A DNA stretch of 37,838 nt from Prevotellaceae bacterium UBA1726 (GCA_002316005.1 DCIM01000022.1:1-37838), one strand, 5' to 3'. Shown: positions 16,173 through 24,016, counted from the stretch's first letter. The notes: generated by a model from the sequence alone, not told the origin. Translations and numbers: made by a program.

Positions 16173-18419
16173 CTACTTCTTAGCAGACATCTTGAATTCA
16201 AGAACTCCACCTTCCATTATCTGAGCCTGTGTGATTCTAAGGTCAGTAAGAGGCTTGCCGTTGAGTTTCACGCTCTTTACATATATCTCCTTATCACTCT
16301 TTCGAGGTACCTTAATAGTGAAATCCTTTCCGTTTGGAAGATGGATTGTTGACTCAGTGAAGAGTGGAGTACCAATCACAAAGTCGTCAGCACCAGCATT
16401 GAAAGGATAGAATCCCATAGAAGAGAAGATGTACCAAGCCGACATCTGGCCGCAATCGTCATTTCCTGCATAGCCGTAAGCCTTGTCATTATAGAACTTC
16501 TGGCGAACCTCATTGATGAGCTCTTGTGTACGCCAAGGTTGTCCTGCAAAGTTGTAAAGGTAGGCTGTATGATGCGAAGGTTCATTTCCATGAGCATACT
16601 GACCAATAAAGCCACTGGCATTCTCATTTCCCTCGCCACTCTTTGCCTCAAGAGTGAAGTTCTCGTTCAGTTTTTCAATGAAATTCTTCTTGCCGCCAAA
16701 GAGTTCAATCAATCCGTTTGGATTCTGTGGCACAAACCACAGATACTGCCAAGCATTGCCTTCTGTGAAAGGATTTCCACCATTTGAACCATATCCCAAT
16801 GGATCAAAAGGACGAATCCAGTTGCCATTCTCATCCTTTGGAGCAAAGAAACCTATTGACTCGTCAAACAGATTACGATAGAATTCTGAACGCTTGTAGA
16901 AACGATCTGCATCTTCAGCTTTGCCCAATTCTTTTGCAACAGCATAGACACACCAATCGTCGAATGCTTGTTCAAGAGTGATTGAAACAGACTGACTCTG
17001 CAGAGGTTCTGGCATATAACCATACTTTTCCCAAATCTCGAATGGCGAATTGCGGTGGGAGAGGGTAGAACTCTCATACATAGCCTTGTATGCTGCATCT
17101 TTGTCAATGCCCTTTATATTAGTAAGGATCGCGCGCGAGAGAACAGGGATAGCGTGATTGCCAATCATGCAGTAATTGTCCTGACCCCAAAGATCCCATA
17201 TTGGCAGATAACCATAAGTCTGCTGGTGCAGAATCATTGAGTTCACAAAATCAGCTGCATAATCCTGATAAACGAGATTGTAGAGTGGGTGAGCAGCACG
17301 GAATGTATCCCAAAGAGAGAAGGTGGAGAAGTATTTCTTGCCTTTCTTCATTTGTTTCACATCATAGTTTGTGTCAAGATATCTGCCGTCTACATCGCTC
17401 ATTTGATTAGGCTGAATCAGTGTGTGATAAAGGCCAGTGTAGAATATTGTCTTGTCAACATCCTTTCCTGTAACATCAATTGCTGCCAACTCCTTTTCCC
17501 ACTTGTCATGAGCCAATTTCTTATAGTGGTTGAAATCCCAACTCTGGCATTCTACAGCAAAGTTGCGACGAGCTCCTTCCTGATCAACAGCAGAGAGTGC
17601 AACCTTCACAGTAAGTACATTGCCATCGTTTTTGAACTGTAATGCTGCACGAAGAGCCTTGCCATTTACGATTTTTCCTGCTTCTACACTTCGTTTTCCG
17701 TCCATCAACAATGTGTTTGCGAATGGTTTTGAGAACTCTGCACGGAAGTAGACTTTGCGCACTTTCGCCCAACCAGTAAGCATTCTGTAACCCTCAATTG
17801 TGTGATCGTCAACAATACGAATCTGCGAATTCAATATTGCATATCCGCGCTGCCCCTCTACAACATAATAGGCATCACTACCTCTGTAGGCTGTGCGGTC
17901 AAGGTCGAGCACTACTTGCTGATTTTCCCCTTGAGGGAAAGTGTAGTGATGAATTCCTGCATGCTCTGTTGCGGATGTTTCCACCTTTACGCCCGACTCT
18001 TGAAGCTTAACCCAATAATAGCCAGGAGTAGCGCCCTCGTCAGTATGATTCATTGTCTGTGAGAAGTCGCCTGCCTGCAATTGTTCCTTTGTAATTGCGT
18101 TTCCTGTCACAGGCATCAACGAGATGTCAATAAGGTCGGTACATCCAGTGCCTGAGAGATGAGTGTGGGTGAAACCATAGATGCGGTTTTTGTTGTAGTC
18201 ATATCCACAGCAAGGATCCCAAGTGACATACTGCTCATGTTCAGGACACAACTGAATCAATCCCAATGGCACACATGCACCAGGGAAAGTTGAACCCGAA
18301 AGAGCACCTGTTTCGTCTGTCTGAGTTCCGATGAAAGGATTGACATACTGAGTGTGGTCATCAGCAAAAGTTGCAGTAAAGCAAATTGCCGAAAGGAGTA
18401 ATAAATAGATTCTTTTCAT
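16173..18419 (-). CDS. GH92 alpha-mannosidase
   Basis: Members of glycoside hydrolase family 92 are calcium-dependent exo-alpha-mannosidases that act mainly on N-glycan or yeast-mannan side chains. The 748-residue product has a signal peptide (ending TATFA, residue 19), with no lipobox cysteine. The N-terminal beta domain has YVNPFIGTQ, FPGACVPLGLIQL and THLSGTGCTDL (about 86-96). In the (alpha/alpha)6 domain, Glu553 in EGNAWQY is the likely catalytic acid, GNEPSHH (Asn612, Glu613) the calcium-site motif, and GNDDCGQMSAWY (Asp654/655) carries the likely base. The start at 18419 is chosen over an upstream ATG because it begins MKRIYLLLL and follows a good promoter. The linkage preference cannot be read from the sequence. 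Confidence 0.95.
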   Translation of the reverse strand: MKRIYLLLLSAICFTATFADDHTQYVNPFIGTQTDETGALSGSTFPGACVPLGLIQLCPEHEQYVTWDPCCGYDYNKNRIYGFTHTHLSGTGCTDLIDISLMPVTGNAITKEQLQAGDFSQTMNHTDEGATPGYYWVKLQESGVKVETSATEHAGIHHYTFPQGENQQVVLDLDRTAYRGSDAYYVVEGQRGYAILNSQIRIVDDHTIEGYRMLTGWAKVRKVYFRAEFSKPFANTLLMDGKRSVEAGKIVNGKALRAALQFKNDGNVLTVKVALSAVDQEGARRNFAVECQSWDFNHYKKLAHDKWEKELAAIDVTGKDVDKTIFYTGLYHTLIQPNQMSDVDGRYLDTNYDVKQMKKGKKYFSTFSLWDTFRAAHPLYNLVYQDYAADFVNSMILHQQTYGYLPIWDLWGQDNYCMIGNHAIPVLSRAILTNIKGIDKDAAYKAMYESSTLSHRNSPFEIWEKYGYMPEPLQSQSVSITLEQAFDDWCVYAVAKELGKAEDADRFYKRSEFYRNLFDESIGFFAPKDENGNWIRPFDPLGYGSNGGNPFTEGNAWQYLWFVPQNPNGLIELFGGKKNFIEKLNENFTLEAKSGEGNENASGFIGQYAHGNEPSHHTAYLYNFAGQPWRTQELINEVRQKFYNDKAYGYAGNDDCGQMSAWYIFSSMGFYPFNAGADDFVIGTPLFTESTIHLPNGKDFTIKVPRKSDKEIYVKSVKLNGKPLTDLRITQAQIMEGGVLEFKMSAKK

Positions 18420-18441
18420 TTTGTTGTTTTTGATTTGAATA

Positions 18442-18472
18442 CAAAAATAGTACAAACGGACGATAATTCAAA
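18442..18472 (-). promoter_or_regulatory. Promoter of the GH92 gene
   Basis: On the minus strand TTTG (18472-18469) and TATTTTTG (18449-18442) are separated by 19 bases, an exact fit to the Bacteroidetes consensus. Transcription should start near 18436, about 17 bases before the ATG. Confidence 0.75.
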
Positions 18473-18487
18473 ACAAAATATGAAGAA

Positions 18488-18520
18488 TTTGCATTATATC
18501 CAAATTTTTTAGTAACTTTG
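18488..18520 (+). promoter_or_regulatory. Promoter of the small secreted protein and beta-helix operon
   Basis: TTTG (18488-18491) and TAACTTTG (18513-18520) are 21 bases apart, an exact fit to the consensus. It stands back to back with the GH92 promoter, with only 15 bases between the two -33 boxes. Confidence 0.75.
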
Positions 18521-18593
18521 CCTACGAATATGCACATTCTTGAATGTGGCAATTCTCAAAGAAAACGAAAAATCATTTAATCGCAGAAATAAT

Positions 18594-18989
18594 ATGAAAA
18601 GAGTAATTCTTTCAATTTTAGCTGTTATGGCCTTCGTGGGAATGCAGGCTCAGTCGTACGATTACCTTACCTTCGTAAGTAACGTCGGTGAGAAATCTAT
18701 GAAGATTACAGGTACTGTTATCTCTTTCTCTAACGGCAATATGGTGGTTAAGAATGCAGCAGAGGAATATACTGTAGCATTGAGCGACCTCAAGAAATTC
18801 TATTTCTCGGATGGGACATCTGCAATAGAGGCTGTTGCAGACGACTCAAATGAACCAGTTGTCGTTTATTCTGTATCAGGTCAGCTCATTGGTAGCTTTG
18901 ACAATGCTGCTTCTGCCAAGAATCAGTTGTCAAAGGGCATTTATGTTGTCAAGGGCAAGAATGAGTCTAAAAAAATGATGGTAGAATGA
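18594..18989 (+). CDS. Small secreted protein with T9SS-sorting-domain-like tail
   Basis: The 131-residue product has a signal peptide (MKRVILSILAVMAFVGMQAQ), a short beta-rich part (about 21-75) and a C-terminal stretch. The last stretch (VVVYSVSGQLIG at about 100, then LSKGIYVVKGKNESKKMMVE) follows the pattern of type A sorting domains of the type IX secretion system. Almost nothing lies between the two, so the mature protein is hardly more than a tail. The start at 18594 is chosen over an upstream ATG at 18540 because it heads the signal peptide and has the usual leader length from the promoter. Its stop overlaps the next start (ATGA). Confidence 0.7.
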   Translation: MKRVILSILAVMAFVGMQAQSYDYLTFVSNVGEKSMKITGTVISFSNGNMVVKNAAEEYTVALSDLKKFYFSDGTSAIEAVADDSNEPVVVYSVSGQLIGSFDNAASAKNQLSKGIYVVKGKNESKKMMVE

Positions 18990-20464
18990 AACGAATAATT
19001 GCTATTCTGCTTGGTGTATGTCTTGCAGGAAGCAGTTTTGCTCAGACGCTGAATGTCAATCAGGGTAGTGTGACTTACGCTATTCCTGCTACTCAGATGG
19101 GTGAGGCTGTTGTTTCTGGCAATGCCATCACTATTGGCAAGAAGACTTACAACACAGACGATATCACTACTATTACAGTAGATGATTCTGCTGTAAATGA
19201 TAACTCTGTTGCTGTGAACTATAATGGTTCGTCGGCTCAAGTTGTCATTGCTGGTAATATTGCACATCTTGTTTCGGCAAAAGTGACAGGAGCTCATGTT
19301 ACTCTGCTCCAGTCGGCTGATGCAACAGACGAGATTACCTATACTCTGAGTGGTTCGTCAAGCGATGGTTCGCTTTATATGAATGGTAAACTCAAGGCAA
19401 CATTCGTATTGAACGGCCTTTCGCTCACCAATCCTGACTCTTGCGCAATCAATATTCAGGATGGAAAGCGTATTGCTCTTGTCCTTGCAGAGGGAAAGAC
19501 AAATACCTTTACAGACGGTATTAAGGTTGCTGATGATGGTTCGGATGCTCATAAGGCTTGTTTCTATGTTGACGGACATCCTGAGTTCTCAGGCGCAGGT
19601 ACACTTACTATTAATGGTAAGGTTAAGCACGGATTCTGCTCAGACGAATACTGCTTGGTGAAGGCAAGTGCAGGAACAATCACAGTCGCTTCTGCTCCAA
19701 GTGACGGCTTTCATATTGGTCAGTACTTTATGCAGAAAGGTGGTACAATCAACATCACTTCTACAGGCGATGGAGTTGATGTTGGCGCAAAGAAAGACGC
19801 AACTGCAGAGTTCAACGGACAGGTTTTCCTCAATGGTGGTTCTCTGACAATCAATGCAAATGGTGCTGCTTCTAAAGGTGTGAAATGTGATGCCTCAATG
19901 GAAATAACCGATGGAGTTGTTAATGTTACTTGTAAGGGTGATGCCTATTATGACACAGCTGAGGCTGATATAACAAGTTCTGCAGCATTGAAATGTACTG
20001 GCACTTTCACAATGACAGGTGGTAATGTTACCCTTCTTGCAACAGGAAAAGGCGGAAAACTTGTCAACAGTGATGGTTCTGTGACAATCTCGGGCGGTAA
20101 GATTTCGGGTGCTGCTTGTGGTGATATGTATGTTTATAGTACAGAACTTGACACAAAAGCCCATGCGATAAAGACAGATGGTGATATCAATATTGCAGGT
20201 GGTGAGGTGTATGTTGCAGCTTCGGAGGATGACGGAAAAGCATTCAAAACCGACTTTAAACTCAACATTACTGGTGGCACATTAATGGGAATCGGCGGAA
20301 AGAAAAGCGCTGCTTATTCAGGTTCTACACAAGGAAGCAAGACATACACAGGAGTGAATGTAAAAAGTGGTGCAACAGTTTCATATGATGGGGTGAGTTT
20401 CACAGTACCTTCGGAATACTCTAACACAGACGCGAAGGTGATTGTCTCAAAACCAGGACTATAA
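18986..20464 (+). CDS. Secreted beta-helix protein, Cthe_2159/DUF4353 type
   Basis: The 492-residue product has a signal peptide (ending GSSFAQ, residue 20) and a short beta module (about 25-70). From about 110 to 460 a long run of beta-helix coils rich in Gly, Thr, Asp and Asn shows the family's style (ITYTLSGSSSDGSLYMNGKLKATFVLNGLSL; GGSLTINANGAASKGVKCDASMEITDG; GDINIAGGEVYVAASEDDGKAFKTD). Members of this family bind carbohydrate; one was reported to bind polygalacturonate. No catalytic motif is seen. It is translationally coupled to the small protein upstream, which suggests joint function at the cell surface. Confidence 0.82.
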   Translation: MKRIIAILLGVCLAGSSFAQTLNVNQGSVTYAIPATQMGEAVVSGNAITIGKKTYNTDDITTITVDDSAVNDNSVAVNYNGSSAQVVIAGNIAHLVSAKVTGAHVTLLQSADATDEITYTLSGSSSDGSLYMNGKLKATFVLNGLSLTNPDSCAINIQDGKRIALVLAEGKTNTFTDGIKVADDGSDAHKACFYVDGHPEFSGAGTLTINGKVKHGFCSDEYCLVKASAGTITVASAPSDGFHIGQYFMQKGGTINITSTGDGVDVGAKKDATAEFNGQVFLNGGSLTINANGAASKGVKCDASMEITDGVVNVTCKGDAYYDTAEADITSSAALKCTGTFTMTGGNVTLLATGKGGKLVNSDGSVTISGGKISGAACGDMYVYSTELDTKAHAIKTDGDINIAGGEVYVAASEDDGKAFKTDFKLNITGGTLMGIGGKKSAAYSGSTQGSKTYTGVNVKSGATVSYDGVSFTVPSEYSNTDAKVIVSKPGL

Positions 20465-20483
20465 AGCAAAATAAAACAATACG

Positions 20484-20516
20484 GGAAGTGTAGCCAACTA
20501 CTGCACTTCCTTTTTT
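20484..20516 (+). terminator. Terminator hairpin between the beta-helix gene and pnuC
   Basis: GGAAGTG pairs with CACTTCC, with an inner TAG/CTA stem and a bulge, followed by TTTTTT. It ends only 12 bases before the pnuC ATG, which leaves no room for a separate promoter after it. Confidence 0.8.
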
Positions 20517-20528
20517 ATAATAATAAGA

Positions 20529-21287
20529 ATGAATAAATACATCAACACTGTCGCTCAGAGTTTCAAGCGTCTCAATTGGTTTGAGATGTCACTTATGGCG
20601 GCAATCATTATCCTTGCGATAATATCGTTTATCTACAAAGGCGAGTTTGGAATAAACAACTTCATTGCCTGCACATCAGCCATTATGGGTGTTTTCTGTG
20701 TGGTTCTTGGTGCAAAGGGCAGTATGGCAAACTGGATATTTGGTATCATTGAATGTTTCCTCTATACATACATCTCAATCTCAGGCCATATCTATGGAGA
20801 TGCTATGCAACGCCTTCTTTATACTCTGCCTATGCAGTTTGTGGGTTGGTACTTGTGGAGCAAACGTGAGCGCAAGGATGAGTCAACACAGATTAATACT
20901 CGCTATATGTCGTGGATGACACGATTTAAGTATTTAGTGGTAACAACTCTTATGGTACTTGCATTAGGTTATTTCCTCAAGTTTGCAGGTCCACATCTCA
21001 CAGATTTCTTCTCGTACATGCATTTCAAGGTGCAGGCGAACTATGCAAGTGAGTCACAATTGTGGCTTGATGCAACAACAACAGTACTTGCAATAGTCAC
21101 AACTTTCATTTCTGTGAAAGCATATGTAGAGCAGTGGTATCTGTGGTTGTTTATCAACATATTCTCAATTCTCATCTGGATACAGTCGGATACAGACTTC
21201 TCGTTCATGGTTGTTGCTAAGTATTCTGTATATCTCATCAACTCATTCTATGGCATTTACATGTGGAATAAGTTGAGCAAAGAATAA
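20529..21287 (+). CDS. pnuC: Nicotinamide riboside transporter PnuC
   Basis: PnuC imports nicotinamide riboside across the inner membrane for NAD synthesis by facilitated diffusion, driven by phosphorylation in the cytosol. The 252-residue product has about seven hydrophobic segments. It shows the family pattern: GSMANWIFGIIECFLYTYI (about 60-78), QFVGWYLW (about 105-112), and the second-half repeat AYVEQWYLWLFINIFSILIWI with KYSVYLINSFYGIYMW near the end. The terminator 12 bases upstream means it is either read through from the beta-helix operon or has an unseen promoter within that gene. No NAD-linked partner gene is adjacent. Confidence 0.9.
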   Translation: MNKYINTVAQSFKRLNWFEMSLMAAIIILAIISFIYKGEFGINNFIACTSAIMGVFCVVLGAKGSMANWIFGIIECFLYTYISISGHIYGDAMQRLLYTLPMQFVGWYLWSKRERKDESTQINTRYMSWMTRFKYLVVTTLMVLALGYFLKFAGPHLTDFFSYMHFKVQANYASESQLWLDATTTVLAIVTTFISVKAYVEQWYLWLFINIFSILIWIQSDTDFSFMVVAKYSVYLINSFYGIYMWNKLSKE

Positions 21288-21324
21288 GAATAATCACCCC
21301 AAATGATGGGGTAGAGATAATGAA

Positions 21325-21360
21325 AAAGGATGCCTCCCGATTGGGAAGCATCCTTTATTT
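21325..21360. terminator. Bidirectional terminator between pnuC and rpsO
   Basis: AAAGGATGC pairs with GCATCCTTT (9 bp), extended by TCCC/GGGA. T-rich sequence follows on both strands. It lies between the convergent ends of pnuC and rpsO. Confidence 0.88.
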
Positions 21361-21383
21361 TTGTTTTAGCGCTAAGTTCTCGA

Positions 21384-21659
21384 TTACTTACGAAGACCGA
21401 GAGTCTTGATGATAGCACGATAGCGGTTGATATCGCGGTTGTAGAGATAGTTAAGGAGAGCACGACGCTTTGCTACGAGCTGTGTCAATGAGCGAGCTGT
21501 GCGGTAATCCTTGTGATTCTTCTTCAAGTGCTCTGTGAGGTGCTTGATACGGAATGAGAACAATGCAATCTGGCTTTCTGCAGAACCTGTGTCTGTAGCG
21601 TTGCCACCCTTGCTGTACTGGCCGAAAATTTCAGCCTTCTTAGCTGGATCTAAATACAT
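21384..21659 (-). CDS. rpsO: 30S ribosomal protein S15
   Basis: S15 binds the central domain of 16S rRNA. The 91-residue product has DTGSAESQIALFSFRIKHLTEHL.KNHKDY and RRALLNYLYNRDINRYRAII, both diagnostic. It stands alone with its own promoter and a leader of roughly 105 bases. In several bacteria S15 represses its own mRNA through leader structure; the leader here contains a hairpin (see 21753-21772). Confidence 0.97.
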   Translation of the reverse strand: MYLDPAKKAEIFGQYSKGGNATDTGSAESQIALFSFRIKHLTEHLKKNHKDYRTARSLTQLVAKRRALLNYLYNRDINRYRAIIKTLGLRK

Positions 21660-21752
21660 GATTTTAATAGTAGTGATTAATGTTAAACATCACATCTTTC
21701 GCTTGCTCTCCAACCTATCACTATCAGTAGGCGCAAGGTCAAATGCGGCTTT

Positions 21753-21772
21753 CCTCGCGGAAAAAGCGGTGC
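21753..21772 (-). other. Hairpin in the rpsO leader
   Basis: On the minus strand GCTTTTTCC pairs with GGAAAGC (with a bulge) around GCGA, a GNRA-type loop, near the predicted start of the rpsO transcript. It may be an S15 autoregulatory element; this is only suggested by position. Confidence 0.4.
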
Positions 21773-21803
21773 AAAGGTACTACAATTTCCCCGAACTACC
21801 AAA
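21772..21803 (-). promoter_or_regulatory. Promoter of rpsO
   Basis: On the minus strand TTTG (21803-21800) and TACCTTTG (21779-21772) are 20 bases apart, an exact fit to the Bacteroidetes consensus. Confidence 0.75.
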
Positions 21804-21853
21804 CAAAATCAAAAGAATTTTACAAATTCTCCTAATTATTTGCGTTAGTTACT

Positions 21854-21915
21854 CCCCTCGCCTTTAAGAGAGGGGTTGGTGGTGGGGCTTTTTCCCCCTT
21901 CCCTTTAGGGGAGGG
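21854..21915. repeat. GC-rich double hairpin element
   Basis: Two strong hairpins stand side by side: CCCCTC..GAGGGG (21854-21875) and CCCTTCCC-TTTA-GGGGAGGG (21896-21915), joined by a G-rich then C-rich linker. Its base composition differs sharply from the AT-rich flanks. It looks like the short GC-rich intergenic repeats seen in many Bacteroidetes genomes. It lies just past the end of the PurF-like gene and has no T-tract on that strand. Confidence 0.65.
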
Positions 21916-21931
21916 CAGGGGTGAGGCTTCC

Positions 21932-23404
21932 TTATAAAGTATGCTTTGACGAACCGTCGAAACAGTGTGTACAGATCTGGCACTTCTCCAAACCAATAGC
22001 GTTGACAATAGTCTCGAGCTTTGTGAATTTCAATGTGTCAAGGTTCAGTCGGCGGGCAATTTCTGCCACCATTGCTTTGTATTCAGGCGAATCGGTTGTG
22101 GCATAAGCCTTCAGACGCTCCTCTGGAATTACGACTTCCTTTGTAGAATGAGCATCAGCCAACATTGTAGCCTTCTCATTGCCAGTCTCAAGGTCCATAA
22201 TTACACGACGAGCAATAAGTTCAAGTTCGTTCTTGCTTGCCGAGAAATTCACAAACTGACAACCATAAATCAGTGGAGGACAAGCAATTCGCATATGCAC
22301 TTCCTTTGCTCCAAGTTCCTTTAGAACCTTAGTATTCTCGCGCAACTGAGTACCACGAACGATAGAATCATCGCAGAACAAGCAACGTTTGCCCTCGAGA
22401 ATGGCCTTGTTTGGAATGAGCTTCATCTTTGCCACAAGGTTTCGTGTCTCCTGACTTGAAGGCATAAACGAACGAGGCCAGGTTGGAGTATATTTTGAAA
22501 TAGCGCGAGTGTAAGGCACTTTGTGACCAGCTGCATAACCAACAGCCATACCAATTCCTGAGTCAGGAATGCCACCCGCTTGGTCAACTTCAGTTTCGTC
22601 CTCTTCGCCCATCACACGACCACATTCAAATCGCATTGCCTCTACATTCTGTCCCTCGTAGCAAGATGTTGGGAATCCATAGTAAATCCAGAGGAAAGAG
22701 CAAATCTGCATTTTCTTTTCTGCTGCACGAAGAATCTCCATCTTGTCCTCATGCAAGCGTACAATCTCGCCCGGACCTACATAATAGCTTGTCTCATAGC
22801 CCAGATTAGGGAAGGCAGTTGACTCAGATGTAGCGGCCATTGCACCCTCTTTCTTACCAATTACGATAGGAGTGCGGCCCCAGAAATCGCGAGCGGCAAT
22901 GATTCCGTCCTCAGTAAGGAGAAGCATTGAGCAAGAGCCCTTGACGGTTTTATATACATTCTCAATACCATCAACAATGTTCTTACCTTTTATAATAAGT
23001 AGGCCAACAACCTCTGTAGGATTGATTTTTCCAGAAGAGAACTCTGCAAGGTGCATGCCCTCAGCCAACAACTGATCTGCAATCTCCTCAAGATTATTGA
23101 TTTTCGCCACTGTCACAAGCGCAAAACGACCTAAGTGAGAGTTCATCAAAAGAGGCTGTGCATCAGTATCGCTGATTACGCCAATACCCGCATTTCCTTT
23201 GAACTTACTCAGTTCGTCCTCAAAACTTGTACGGAAATAAGAATTCTCAAGACTGTGGATTGAACGGAAGAAGCCTTCTCCCTCGCTGTAGCTTGCAAGA
23301 CCGCCTCGGCGAGTGCCGAGATGTGACTGATAGTCAGTACCATAAAATAAATCGGCAACGCATTTGCGCTGCTTTGTTGTGATAGTTCCGAAAAAACCGC
23401 CCAT
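21932..23404 (-). CDS. PurF-like amidophosphoribosyltransferase homologue lacking the catalytic cysteine
   Basis: PurF makes phosphoribosylamine from PRPP and glutamine, the first step of purine synthesis. The 490-residue product has both PurF halves: an N-terminal glutaminase-type domain (about 1-230) and a phosphoribosyltransferase domain with the PRPP motif CDDSIVRGT (Asp345/Asp346). Cysteines at ICSF, YGCQF and CQICTHC (475, 478, 481) match the pattern of iron-sulphur cluster ligands in Bacillus-type PurF. However, it begins MGGFFGTIT where active PurF has MCG: the nucleophile cysteine is replaced by glycine. Glutamine hydrolysis should therefore fail, and it may use free ammonia or do another job. 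The ATG at 23404 is the only one that fits the family; no MC start exists nearby. Confidence 0.85.
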   Translation of the reverse strand: MGGFFGTITTKQRKCVADLFYGTDYQSHLGTRRGGLASYSEGEGFFRSIHSLENSYFRTSFEDELSKFKGNAGIGVISDTDAQPLLMNSHLGRFALVTVAKINNLEEIADQLLAEGMHLAEFSSGKINPTEVVGLLIIKGKNIVDGIENVYKTVKGSCSMLLLTEDGIIAARDFWGRTPIVIGKKEGAMAATSESTAFPNLGYETSYYVGPGEIVRLHEDKMEILRAAEKKMQICSFLWIYYGFPTSCYEGQNVEAMRFECGRVMGEEDETEVDQAGGIPDSGIGMAVGYAAGHKVPYTRAISKYTPTWPRSFMPSSQETRNLVAKMKLIPNKAILEGKRCLFCDDSIVRGTQLRENTKVLKELGAKEVHMRIACPPLIYGCQFVNFSASKNELELIARRVIMDLETGNEKATMLADAHSTKEVVIPEERLKAYATTDSPEYKAMVAEIARRLNLDTLKFTKLETIVNAIGLEKCQICTHCFDGSSKHTL

Positions 23405-23445
23405 TGTGTTATGATGAATGTGTTGGAAAATGAATTTTCTATGTG

Positions 23446-23477
23446 CAAAGTTAACAAAAAACAGCAAGAAAAGCAAG
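23446..23477 (-). promoter_or_regulatory. Promoter of the PurF-like gene
   Basis: On the minus strand CTTG (23477-23474) and TAACTTTG (23453-23446) are 20 bases apart. The -7 box is perfect and the -33 box has one mismatch. Confidence 0.65.
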
Positions 23478-23783
23478 AAACCAATCCTCGTTTTTTTTAC
23501 GACCTTTGTTAATTAATATAAAACAAGGAAATTGCAGTTGTTGGTTCTTTCAAAATGAAAGTATCGCGCGGGCTGTAGATGAGGAATTGTAATATTCGCC
23601 TTTTTCCATTCGCCATTAAACTCGTATGACTTCTTTGCTCTGTGAACAACGAAATATCTATGGACTTATTGATTGTGCTGAAGGTGTTAGTTTGTAAATT
23701 CTTTTCTTTATTTGCTTTCTTTGCTGTCTCGCCTTTAGAAGGAAATATAGGCGAGGCTTACTCTCTGATAATCAGCGTGTTAT
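23478..23783. other. Intergenic region without a supported gene
   Basis: This is AT-rich sequence between the divergent PurF-like and typA genes. It contains no credible ORF; a 74-codon frame from 23642 runs into the palindrome array and looks accidental. At its right end AATCAGCGT (23770-23778) pairs with ACGCTGATT (23789-23797), a 9-bp hairpin that overlaps the start of the array. Confidence 0.6.
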
Positions 23784-23888
23784 TCATTACGCTGATTTCA
23801 TCTTATCATTTCAGTGGAATGAACTCGTCATTTCAATGGAATGACCACCTCATTTCAATGGAATGAGCGCGTCATTTCAGCGTAATGA
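23784..23888 (-). repeat. Array B of 22-bp-period palindromes (4 units plus one degenerate)
   Basis: Units lie at 23806-23822, 23828-23844, 23850-23866 and 23872-23888 with spacers ACTCG, CCACC and GCGCG. A degenerate unit at 23784-23800 is in exact 22-base register. The first full unit is the reverse complement of the consensus TCATTCCACTGAAATGA, so this array points the opposite way to arrays A and C. It lies between divergent promoters, about 310-330 bases from the PurF-like one and about 130-150 from that of typA. Confidence 0.9.
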
Positions 23889-24016
23889 GAAAGTGATATT
23901 TGCGGTGTTAAATATTTTCGCTAATCGAATTGTACTCTTTTATGTAAGTTCTTATGCTTGCTTGCCACTTGATTTTTATCGTGTTATTGGCAATATGTGC
24001 AAATAATCTATTGATT

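Noticed and set aside
18420..18455. Upstream start for the GH92 gene
   Set aside because: The added 12 residues would start inside the -7 region of the promoter and would precede the signal peptide.
21296..21312. Small hairpin ACCCC/GGGGT after pnuC
   Set aside because: Only 5 bp and no T-tract; the stronger terminator follows at 21325.
23642..23866. A 74-codon open frame in the PurF-typA gap
   Set aside because: Its last 20 codons are palindrome-array sequence, it stops at a unit's TGA, it has no promoter or ribosome-binding site, and no family is recognised.
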